This document shows positions 1-4,828 of a stretch of DNA of 5,025 nt, one piece after another. Under the pieces are notes generated by a model. That model had not been told where the DNA came from and did not search any database. It saw only the letters and a list, made by a program, of their open reading frames with translations. Within the stretch, counting starts at the first letter, position 1; each line of letters starts with the position of its first letter. The translations under genes and the position numbers were made by a program. Where the stretch lies: positions 1 through 5,025 of the forward strand of contig QIHV01000027.1 in NCBI GenBank assembly GCA_003229135.1. The letters are read 5' to 3'. Source of the stretch: Candidatus Kaiserbacteria bacterium. Lineage in GTDB: Bacteria > Patescibacteriota > Minisyncoccia > Phycocordibacterales > Phycocordibacteraceae.

Positions 1-395
1 AAATAAAAAAAGAATCTCATGGTCAAGCAATACCTTCAAAAGAGCAAAAAAGTTTTGTCGCAGCAATGCGCGATGACCTCAGCACACCACAAGCGCTTGG
101 TATACTTTGGGATGCGCTTCATGATGAAGATCTTAGTGCCTCAGAAAAATGGGGGCTTATCAAAGAAGCCGACACCTTACTCGGGTTGGAACTAATTGAT
201 CCGCCAGTATCGCAGGAACCACTTGCGAACGAGTCTCTTCCACAAAAAATACAAGAGCTACGTAAAAAACGAGATGCTGCGCGCGTTTCAAAAGATTTCG
301 CTACTGCCGATTTACTGCGTAACGAGTTGAAAAGTTGTGGATATCGTGTTGAAGACGGCGTAAAATCGACACTCCTCTATAATGACGACAAGTGA
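1..395 (+). CDS. cysS: Cysteinyl-tRNA synthetase, C-terminal part (5' end outside window)
   Basis: The reading frame is open from base 3 to the TGA at 393-395, so about 130 C-terminal residues are visible and the gene starts upstream of the window. The first methionine codon at 66 is internal: the residues before it read on smoothly as GQAIPSKEQKSFVAAM, and a protein starting there would lack the whole catalytic core. Visible family features are the F-x-A-A-M-x-D-D-L-x-T-P-Q-A-L block typical of the helical DALR region of class I CysS, and a C-terminal stretch R-N-E-L-K-S-C-G-Y-R-V-E-D-G that matches the usual end (R-x-x-L-x-x-x-G-x-x-L-E-D). CysS charges tRNA-Cys with cysteine using ATP in the cytoplasm; the HIGH and KMSKS motifs lie off the left edge. 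dnaB follows after 15 bases in the same frame and strand. The identification is firm; only the missing 5' part is unknown. Confidence 0.9.
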   Translation, partial: IKKESHGQAIPSKEQKSFVAAMRDDLSTPQALGILWDALHDEDLSASEKWGLIKEADTLLGLELIDPPVSQEPLANESLPQKIQELRKKRDAARVSKDFATADLLRNELKSCGYRVEDGVKSTLLYNDDK

Positions 396-401
396 TACAA
401 T
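393..401 (+). promoter_or_regulatory. Putative extended -10 promoter element of dnaB
   Basis: The bases TGATACAAT fit an extended -10 element (TGn followed by TACAAT, one mismatch to TATAAT). The element begins on the cysS stop codon. No -35 hexamer is visible at 17 bases upstream, as is usual for extended -10 promoters. The hexamer ends 9 bases before the dnaB ATG, so transcription would start about 0-3 bases before it and the mRNA would be essentially leaderless. dnaB could also be read through from cysS. This is inferred from sequence only. Confidence 0.45.
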
Positions 402-410
402 CTAGCTGAT

Positions 411-1766
411 ATGGCAGTTAATCGTATTCCACCGCAAAATCTCGAAGCAGAAAGGGCTTTGTTGGGCTCGCTTCTACTAAAACCGGAAGCAATGCATGAC
501 ATTTCAGATATTGTACGTGGTGATTCTTTCTATGCAGAGAAACATAAACTTATTTTTGAAACAATGCAGGATCTCTCAAATCGTGGAGAACCTATTGATC
601 TTTTGACACTTTCCACACGCCTTTCCGATAATGGGTTGCTTGAACGCACGGGTGGCAAAAGTTCGATCGCCGAACTGGTAACAACTACACCATCTCCGGG
701 TAATATCACACACTACGCCGAGCTTGTTGCACGTAAACATTTAATGCGTGCTCTCATCGATGTATCGTATCAAATTACTGAAAATGCGTATGATGAATCA
801 CGTGACACCAGCGAAGTACTAGATGAATCGGAAAAGGCAATTTATGCCATAGGCAATGCCTCAGCAGTACATAAATTTATTGCTCTCTCTGATAAGCTGA
901 CCGATGCATGGGATAGAATTGAAAGTCTCTCAAAGAAAGATTCCGGAATTCGTGGTGTGCCGAGTGGTTACCCCGACCTCGATTCCCTACTCTCAGGATT
1001 TCATCCTTCTGATCTGATTATCATTGCCGCACGTCCTTCAATGGGTAAAACTTCACTGGCGCTTGATATCGCACGCAATGCCGCGGTGCGCTATAACACT
1101 CCTGTCGGTATTTTTTCACTTGAAATGAGCTCTGAGCAACTTGTTGACCGTATGCTTGCCGCTGAATCGTATGTAAATTCTTGGAAACTACGTACAGGCG
1201 GTATTCATGATGAAGAAGATTTTTCTCGTATTCGTGACGCACTTGAAGTACTTTCCAAAGCACCGATTTATATAGATGATAAGCCGGGGAATAATATTCT
1301 TTCTATGCGCGCTGTGGCGCGCCGTTTGAAACGAGAGCGCGGAATTGGTCTTATTATAGTTGATTATCTTCAGCTTATGGCACCTATTGGTGCAAAGGCG
1401 TCAGATTCCATGGTGCAACAAATAACCGAGGTATCACGCTCGCTTAAAAGTCTAGCCAGAGAACTTCGTGTACCAGTTATTGCTCTATCCCAGCTTTCTC
1501 GTGCTGTTGAACAGCGTGGCGGTAAACCGCGCCTTTCTGATTTACGTGATTCAGGTTCCATTGAACAAGATGCGGATGTTGTAATGTTCATACATCGTGA
1601 AGACAAAATAAATAAGGAGAGTAACCGTCACAATATTGCTGAAATCTTAGTTGAGAAACATCGTAATGGTCCAACAGGTAAAATTGAGCTTTATTTCGAT
1701 GAAAAAAGAACCACCTTTATGCCAGTCGACAAAAAGGGATATGGCGAGCTTGCAGATGAATTTTAA
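411..1766 (+). CDS. dnaB: Replicative DNA helicase DnaB
   Basis: A 451-residue protein of normal family length, the hexameric ATP-driven helicase that unwinds DNA ahead of the replication fork and contacts primase. The N-terminal domain opens with the typical P-P-Q-N-L-E-A-E-x-A-L-L-G and runs to about residue 150; a linker then leads to the RecA-like motor from about 181. In the motor I see the Walker A motif ARPSMGKTS (207-215, K213, T214), the likely catalytic glutamate in FSLEMS (E238), Walker B IIVDYLQLM (D318), the LRDSGSIEQDADVV block (378-391), and the K-H-R-N-G-P-T-G motif with the probable finger residues K416 and R418. No intein interrupts the usual insertion sites. The ATG at 411 fits the family N-terminus; there is no Shine-Dalgarno sequence, and a -10 element lies just upstream. 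Its stop overlaps the recR start (TAATG), so the two are probably translated from one mRNA. Confidence 0.97.
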   Translation: MAVNRIPPQNLEAERALLGSLLLKPEAMHDISDIVRGDSFYAEKHKLIFETMQDLSNRGEPIDLLTLSTRLSDNGLLERTGGKSSIAELVTTTPSPGNITHYAELVARKHLMRALIDVSYQITENAYDESRDTSEVLDESEKAIYAIGNASAVHKFIALSDKLTDAWDRIESLSKKDSGIRGVPSGYPDLDSLLSGFHPSDLIIIAARPSMGKTSLALDIARNAAVRYNTPVGIFSLEMSSEQLVDRMLAAESYVNSWKLRTGGIHDEEDFSRIRDALEVLSKAPIYIDDKPGNNILSMRAVARRLKRERGIGLIIVDYLQLMAPIGAKASDSMVQQITEVSRSLKSLARELRVPVIALSQLSRAVEQRGGKPRLSDLRDSGSIEQDADVVMFIHREDKINKESNRHNIAEILVEKHRNGPTGKIELYFDEKRTTFMPVDKKGYGELADEF

Positions 1767-2365
1767 TGGATACTGTTGAACGTCTTGCACATGCTTTTGA
1801 ACGCTTGCCCGGTATTGGTCCACGGCAGGCAAAACGTTTTGTGTACCATCTGCTAGCAGCATCCCCAAGTGATCGAACACTATTCGCAAAACTTATCGGG
1901 GCACTTAATAATGATGTACAACAATGTTCCGAGTGTTATAAATTCTGGAGTGGTTCCGGAGAGATGTGTGGGTATTGCAGTGATAATCTACGTGATGATG
2001 GACTTCTTATGCTTGTGGAAAAAGATCAGGATATCATCGCCATAGAGCGTACAAATGGCTATCGTGGTCGTTATTTTGTACTTGGTGGAGTACTTACACT
2101 CTCCGGAAGAGGTTCGGTACGTGAACGTGAACTTATACACATACTTGAGCTTCGCCTAAAGCGCGGACTTAAAGAAATTGTGCTCGCTCTCTCAGCCACG
2201 TCTGAAGGAGAGCACACTACCGATTATGTACGTAAAATCCTTACTCCATACCGTAACCGTGTTCGTATCACAACACTTGGGCGCGGTCTTGCCACTGGTA
2301 ACGAACTGGAATATGCCGATGCACAAACACTCTCAAGTGCACTTATGAACCGTAAAGAGTCTTAG
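1766..2365 (+). CDS. recR: Recombination mediator protein RecR
   Basis: A 199-residue protein, the usual RecR length. RecR works with RecO (and RecF where present) to load RecA on SSB-coated gapped DNA. The sequence shows the helix-hairpin-helix FERLPGIGPRQAKRFVYHLL (11-30), a four-cysteine zinc site (C54, C57, C68, C71), a Toprim domain starting at LMLVEKDQDIIAIERT (81-96) with YFVLGGVL (103-110), and the C-terminal G-L-A-T-G-N-E-L-E-Y-A-D (174-185). Two Toprim loops depart from the common form: L-S-P-x-x-G-x-G-P is replaced by LTLSGRGSVRE, and the A-T-N-P-T stretch by LALSATSEGE. The gene starts on the last base of the dnaB stop codon and lacks a Shine-Dalgarno sequence, which points to translational coupling with dnaB. 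The dnaX and ybaB genes that often sit beside recR are not present here. A terminator hairpin begins 2 bases after the stop. Confidence 0.95.
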   Translation: MDTVERLAHAFERLPGIGPRQAKRFVYHLLAASPSDRTLFAKLIGALNNDVQQCSECYKFWSGSGEMCGYCSDNLRDDGLLMLVEKDQDIIAIERTNGYRGRYFVLGGVLTLSGRGSVRERELIHILELRLKRGLKEIVLALSATSEGEHTTDYVRKILTPYRNRVRITTLGRGLATGNELEYADAQTLSSALMNRKES

Positions 2366-2366
2366 C

Positions 2367-2400
2367 AAAAAACACAATGTATATCTACATTGTGTTTTTT
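2367..2400. terminator. Bidirectional terminator between recR and rplU
   Basis: A perfect 15-bp inverted repeat with arms at 2367-2381 and 2386-2400 and a TATC loop. Each arm ends in six A or T, so either strand yields a hairpin followed by a U-run. It lies between two convergent genes, 2 bases after the recR stop and 11 bases beyond the rplU stop, so it can end transcription from both sides. The core is not GC-rich (three G-C pairs), so efficiency is uncertain. Confidence 0.82.
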
Positions 2401-2411
2401 CTTGTGTGCCT

Positions 2412-2729
2412 TTATGAAACTGAATCAATACGTATTCCTACAAATGGTTGCCTGTGACCTCGGCGTTTTAGGTAACGACTCTTAGCTTTGTATTTGACTA
2501 CGTCTATTTTCTTGGCACGACCAATTTCAACAACTGTACCTTTGACACTTGCATTCTTAATAAATGGCGTACCAACAGTCGTATCCGAGCCATTGTCAAC
2601 GAGAAGCACTTCATTAAAAACAATTTTATCGCCTATTTGTTGCTCATCAGACAATTTTTCCACAGATACAACATCACCCTTGGAGACGACGTACTGCTTT
2701 CCACCAGTCTTGATAACTGCGCATTCCAT
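2412..2729 (-). CDS. rplU: 50S ribosomal protein L21 (bL21)
   Basis: A 105-residue protein, against about 103 for the E. coli protein. It binds 23S rRNA in the large ribosomal subunit. It has the typical start A-V-I-K-T-G-G-K-Q-Y (4-13), the mid-region I-G-D-K-I-V-F-N-E-V-L-L-V (32-44), G-T-P-F (53-56), and the basic C-terminal part ending K-R-R-G-H-R-Q-P-F (88-96), where G-H-R-Q is the family signature. The ATG matches the family N-terminus. No Shine-Dalgarno sequence precedes it, and a -10-like hexamer ends 9 bases upstream. The gene stands alone between two terminators: rpmA (bL27), which follows rplU in many bacteria, is absent from its 3' side, where recR converges instead. Confidence 0.96.
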   Translation of the reverse strand: MECAVIKTGGKQYVVSKGDVVSVEKLSDEQQIGDKIVFNEVLLVDNGSDTTVGTPFIKNASVKGTVVEIGRAKKIDVVKYKAKSRYLKRRGHRQPFVGIRIDSVS

Positions 2730-2738
2730 AATTTCGAT

Positions 2739-2767
2739 ATATTACCGTTTCTAGACATAAAACGCAA
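2739..2767 (-). promoter_or_regulatory. Putative rplU promoter
   Basis: Read on the minus strand: a -10 hexamer TAATAT (2744-2739) with TTGCGT at a 17-base spacing (2767-2762). A better -35 sequence, TTGACT (2772-2767), lies 22 bases from the -10, which is too far for normal use. The -10 ends 9 bases before the ATG, predicting a start of transcription almost on the start codon. A promoter is expected here because a strong terminator separates rplU from the cold-shock gene upstream. Confidence 0.5.
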
Positions 2768-2806
2768 GTCAAAATGATACACCACCTTATACCCATCACA
2801 TTTCAT

Positions 2807-2854
2807 GACCTAAACAAAAAAGCACCCACAAGTGGGTGCTTTTTTGTTTAGGTC
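2807..2854 (-). terminator. Strong intrinsic terminator after the cold-shock gene
   Basis: A perfect 23-bp inverted repeat (arms 2807-2829 and 2832-2854) with only two unpaired bases in the formal loop; in practice the apex is probably a CTTG-type tetraloop on the transcribed strand. The central stem GCACCCAC/GTGGGTGC is GC-rich and is flanked by six A and six T, giving a U-run on the minus-strand transcript. It begins 2 bases beyond the stop codon of the cold-shock gene (2857-2859). It is symmetrical, so it could also stop transcription on the + strand, though no + strand gene needs it. Confidence 0.9.
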
Positions 2855-2856
2855 AG

Positions 2857-3105
2857 TTAGGCCTTGTCAACGTCGAGTGCGTTAGGGCCTTTTGGGCTCT
2901 CTCCGACTACGAACGAGACTTTATCTCCCTCTTGAAGTTCATCAAATGAGACATTTCTGAGTGCATTTGAGTGGAAGAAAAGATCTTTATCCTTGCCATC
3001 ACGTTTGATGAAACCGAAACCATTTTCGGTCTTTTTTGCAACGATTCCTTCTTCTCGTCCTTCTTCTTGTGCAGCTCCGTCATTTCGAGTTTCTTCGTCT
3101 TGCAT
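2857..3105 (-). CDS. Cold-shock-domain nucleic-acid-binding protein
   Basis: An 82-residue protein made of one cold-shock domain (about residues 19-80) behind an acidic N-terminal tail of some 18 residues (MQDEETRNDGAAQEEGRE). The domain shows RNP1 as N-G-F-G-F-I (28-33) and RNP2 as D-L-F-F-H-S-N (41-47), the aromatic and basic face that binds single-stranded RNA or DNA, and the conserved end V-G-E-S-P-K-G-P-N-A. Such proteins act as RNA chaperones or transcription antiterminators in the cytoplasm; cold induction cannot be judged from sequence. E. coli CspA-type proteins are about 70 residues, so the extra length is the acidic tail. No other in-frame start would give a shorter full domain, so the ATG at 3105 is preferred. 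A strong terminator follows directly. The upstream 153-base gap separates it from the 76-residue protein gene on the same strand. Confidence 0.93.
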   Translation of the reverse strand: MQDEETRNDGAAQEEGREEGIVAKKTENGFGFIKRDGKDKDLFFHSNALRNVSFDELQEGDKVSFVVGESPKGPNALDVDKA

Positions 3106-3127
3106 AATTCTGTAGAGAATAAATTTT

Positions 3128-3259
3128 CTAATGTATCAAGTCAGGTGCCGAAGAGAGAAGCTCGATCCCCACTTCTTTTGGATCCAGCTCTGGTTGATGA
3201 AGTAAAGACTACCATACCCACAGCAATCTGTCGATAGCACAAAATATATCCTGTGGCAT
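3128..3259 (-). pseudogene. Possible amber-interrupted small reading frame
   Basis: An ATG at 3259-3257 overlaps the TAA stop of the 76-residue gene by one base (TAATG, the same arrangement as dnaB-recR) and is preceded by AAAGGAG four bases upstream. It encodes 16 residues (MPQDIFCAIDRLLWVW), then an in-frame TAG at 3211-3209, then 26 more codons (S-L-L-H-Q-P-E-L-D-P-K-E-V-G-I-E-L-L and on to P-D-L-I-H) before a second TAG at 3130-3128. The part after the amber looks protein-like, but 26 open codons can easily arise by chance. It may be a 16-residue peptide, a decayed gene, a sequencing error at a TGG codon, or nothing. I do not recognise the sequence. Confidence 0.2.
3130..3138 (-). promoter_or_regulatory. 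Weak candidate promoter of the cold-shock gene
   Basis: On the minus strand the bases TGATACATT resemble an extended -10 element (TGn plus TACATT, two mismatches to TATAAT). It ends 24 bases before the cold-shock ATG, which would give a leader of about 17 bases. No -35 is evident. The gene might instead be transcribed from the promoter at 3498-3526, in which case it would have a 153-base internal leader. Confidence 0.25.
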
Positions 3260-3489
3260 TAAACTCCTTTATATGAACTAAGCCAGTCCATCACTTTCTT
3301 ACGGTGCTGGTCAAGAGACCAGGCGTTACCACGCACAAAAAGCCCAGCATGATCTTTTTTGAATTCTTTAAGAAGTATTTCTGACACACGAGGAAAGGCA
3401 TCTGGAAGGTTTTCGTTATATGATTTTAAAAATTCAGAAAGAGAGCGCTTTTTCTCACTACGTTCACGGTCATAATCAGGTGTTCTCAT
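3259..3489 (-). CDS. Conserved-looking hypothetical protein, 76 residues
   Basis: Function unknown. The protein is small, soluble and charged, with no signal peptide, membrane segment or cysteine. It has a basic start (MRTPDYDRERSEKKRS), then L-S-E-F-L-K-S-Y-N-E-N-L-P (17-29), a central helix-like V-S-E-I-L-L-K-E-F-K-K (35-45) and W-S-L-D-Q-H-R-K-K-V-M-D-W-L (57-70). From memory it resembles short uncharacterised proteins of Parcubacteria-type genomes, but I cannot name a family. I chose the ATG at 3489 over a GTG at 3507 because the GTG lies upstream of the promoter's -10 hexamer (TATTAT), which ends 8 bases before the ATG; the six extra residues (VVLYLL) would come from promoter DNA. Transcription probably starts at or next to the ATG. 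The compact, mostly helical, basic make-up would suit a nucleic-acid or protein adaptor, but that is a guess. Confidence 0.8.
   Translation of the reverse strand: MRTPDYDRERSEKKRSLSEFLKSYNENLPDAFPRVSEILLKEFKKDHAGLFVRGNAWSLDQHRKKVMDWLSSYKGV
3264..3270 (-). promoter_or_regulatory. Shine-Dalgarno-like AAAGGAG
   Basis: AAAGGAG lies inside the last codons of the 76-residue gene and ends four bases before the ATG at 3259. It is the only clear Shine-Dalgarno match I find in front of an ATG in this window; none of the main genes has one. The spacing is a little short, and the bases also encode Lys-Gly, so it may be fortuitous. Confidence 0.3.
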
Positions 3490-3497
3490 TAATAAGT

Positions 3498-3526
3498 ATA
3501 ATACCACAGATTATGAGATATGTCAG
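3498..3526 (-). promoter_or_regulatory. Promoter of the 76-residue protein gene
   Basis: On the minus strand: -35 CTGACA (3526-3521; one mismatch to TTGACA), exactly 17 bases of spacer, and -10 TATTAT (3503-3498; one mismatch to TATAAT). This is the best complete sigma-70-type promoter in the window. The -10 ends 8 bases before the ATG at 3489, so the transcript would have no more than about two leader bases. It lies in the 55-base gap after the membrane-protein gene, where I see no terminator hairpin. Confidence 0.75.
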
Positions 3527-3544
3527 CTTTTGAAAAATGTTCCG

Positions 3545-3877
3545 CTAAAGACCCTGAATACTAGTGTTGATTGAGTTCTGGTCTTTTGTAAGTGCCGCAG
3601 AATCATTTGGTATTTTATTCAGGTCGTTGGCAATATCCGCATTTGTATCACCGCTCGAGAGTGCTGGCATCACCTCTTTTGTAACGGCTGAAGGTTGTAT
3701 AGAATTGTTCATTGTAGAACCAATAAAATACCATACGGCCAATCCGACCAAAATAAGAACAACAATTGAAATAATCGCTATATAGATTCTTTCTTTATTG
3801 TTATCTGAAGATTTATTTATTGATGGTGTTATCGGTGAAGTATTTTCTTCTACCGGTTGATTTGTTTGATTGTCCAT
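3545..3877 (-). CDS. Small single-pass membrane protein of unknown function
   Basis: A 110-residue protein with a polar, Asn/Ser/Thr/Pro-rich N-terminal segment (1-30), one strongly hydrophobic span IYIAIISIVVLILVGLAVWYFI (31-52), and a polar outer or inner tail of 58 residues containing A-L-S-S-G-D-T-N-A-D-I-A-N-D-L-N-K-I. Basic residues K28 and R30 just before the span suggest the N-terminus is inside and the C-terminal tail outside, anchored like a signal anchor. It has no cysteines and no enzyme motif. The tail motif L-S-S-G-D-x-x-x-D-I-x-x-D-L resembles tails of short membrane proteins I recall from CPR genomes. The ATG at 3877 is chosen over a TTG at 3886 because a perfect TATAAT ends 8 bases before it and the TTG overlaps that element. 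It follows the secreted-protein gene by 21 bases, so the two may act together at the cell surface. Confidence 0.85.
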   Translation of the reverse strand: MDNQTNQPVEENTSPITPSINKSSDNNKERIYIAIISIVVLILVGLAVWYFIGSTMNNSIQPSAVTKEVMPALSSGDTNADIANDLNKIPNDSAALTKDQNSINTSIQGL

Positions 3878-3885
3878 ATATATCA

Positions 3886-3891
3886 ATTATA
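3886..3891 (-). promoter_or_regulatory. -10 element (perfect TATAAT) before the membrane-protein gene
   Basis: A consensus TATAAT on the minus strand lies in the 21-base gap after the secreted-protein gene and ends 8 bases before the ATG at 3877. No good -35 is seen at 16-18 bases, where the DNA still codes for the end of the upstream gene. Together with the same spacing at three other genes it suggests a leaderless internal promoter. AT-rich DNA makes a chance match possible. Confidence 0.45.
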
Positions 3892-3898
3892 ATTTTTG

Positions 3899-4828
3899 CT
3901 AACTTGTTGGGACTGCTGATGAGTTGGCTGGTGTAGAAGTTGCACTATCATTCCCTGTTTCTAGAACGTGTAGCGCGTTTCGAACTGCACCACGCACTTC
4001 TACCATAGAGCCGAGACGCAGCGCTGATAAATCACCAAATAATTGATTGTGCAGTATCTCAAACGCAGCTCTAAATCCTTGCATAATGCGCTTTTGACCC
4101 ACCAGCGTTGATGTCGCAGATACTGAAGATGGTGATGATACTGATGGAATATCAAGCGTATAAACTTTTATTTTTTGTGCTGCTATGGCGGTGTGGGCAT
4201 CAACTATAATTGTTTGTGCGGACTGTATGGCAGCATTTACCGCTGTTACATTTTTACCGTTTGATGCTTCAGCATCTGATCTATCTTGAATTTTTTGCAA
4301 AATAGTACCGTAGCGGTCTAACAGTTTGGAGAAGTGATTTGTCCACACTTCATTCAAATTATTAAACCTCTCAATTAAGCGTTTTACCAATTGTTGCTTC
4401 ACTCTGCTTTGAATGGCACGAATATGACGCTGTACTCTTTCTCGCATTTGTACGATGTGTTCTTGAACTCTACTTTCATACATTTGGCGTGGTGTACTCG
4501 TTGCTCTACGCACTATTGATTCTGTACTTGTCGATTTACGTTCGTAATGATATTTTTTAAACTGTTGAATTCTTTCACGTATTTGTATAGCGTGCGTTGT
4601 AGAACCTATACCAGCAAGAGGTTGACGATCGTAACGAAATGTTTCAAATGTCCTCCGATGCTTGTTTGTGGTTGATGCCATAAGAAGAGCCGGCTGAGTA
4701 TCTGCCTTTTGAAACCGACCTTCTGTTTGTACATTTGGTAAGGTGGCTTGAGCAAATGCTGTCGTAGCAGCAGATAACATCAGTACAGTAATACCACCAA
4801 CTGCAATACTTTTTAGGTACGTATGCAT
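3899..4828 (-). CDS. Secreted basic coiled-coil protein of unknown function
   Basis: A 309-residue protein starting with a clear Sec signal peptide: short basic start (MHTYLK), hydrophobic core (about 8-22), and a likely signal peptidase I site after A-F-A at 26, giving mature QATLPN. The ATG at 4828 is chosen because it places the signal peptide at the start; a TTG at 4876 would add 16 residues before it. The mature part has a polar, basic region (30-115), a long Arg/Gln/Glu-rich helical stretch likely to form a coiled coil (about 118-182), a second Ala-rich helix (195-220), a Ser/Pro/Val/Thr linker (228-242), a third helix (243-290), and a low-complexity Ser/Thr/Ala tail. A-T-S-T recurs at 109-112, 238-241 and 296-299. 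There are no cysteines and no enzyme, lipobox or sortase motifs. It may be an extracellular or wall-associated structural protein; the function is unknown. It is followed 21 bases later by a membrane-protein gene on the same strand. Confidence 0.85.
   Translation of the reverse strand: MHTYLKSIAVGGITVLMLSAATTAFAQATLPNVQTEGRFQKADTQPALLMASTTNKHRRTFETFRYDRQPLAGIGSTTHAIQIRERIQQFKKYHYERKSTSTESIVRRATSTPRQMYESRVQEHIVQMRERVQRHIRAIQSRVKQQLVKRLIERFNNLNEVWTNHFSKLLDRYGTILQKIQDRSDAEASNGKNVTAVNAAIQSAQTIIVDAHTAIAAQKIKVYTLDIPSVSSPSSVSATSTLVGQKRIMQGFRAAFEILHNQLFGDLSALRLGSMVEVRGAVRNALHVLETGNDSATSTPANSSAVPTS

Noticed and set aside
1021..1606. Two open frames on the minus strand inside dnaB
   Set aside because: They lie fully within a conserved helicase domain and have no recognisable protein features.
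2488..2754. Open frame of 88 codons on the + strand opposite rplU
   Set aside because: It is the complement of a firmly identified ribosomal protein gene, has no family features, and its Ser/Thr-rich composition is what antisense translation of such a gene gives.
3135..3220. Possible tRNA or small RNA in the gap before the cold-shock gene
   Set aside because: No GTTCGA-type T-loop, no acceptor stem and no cloverleaf could be built; only a short imperfect hairpin is present.
2971..3237. Open frame of 88 codons on the + strand opposite the cold-shock gene and the gap beside it
   Set aside because: Most of it is antisense to the cold-shock gene; the Phe/Ser-rich runs mirror Lys/Glu-rich codons on the other strand.
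3490..3507. Upstream GTG start that would lengthen the 76-residue protein by six residues
   Set aside because: The added codons overlap the near-consensus -10 hexamer TATTAT, so the transcript probably does not include them.
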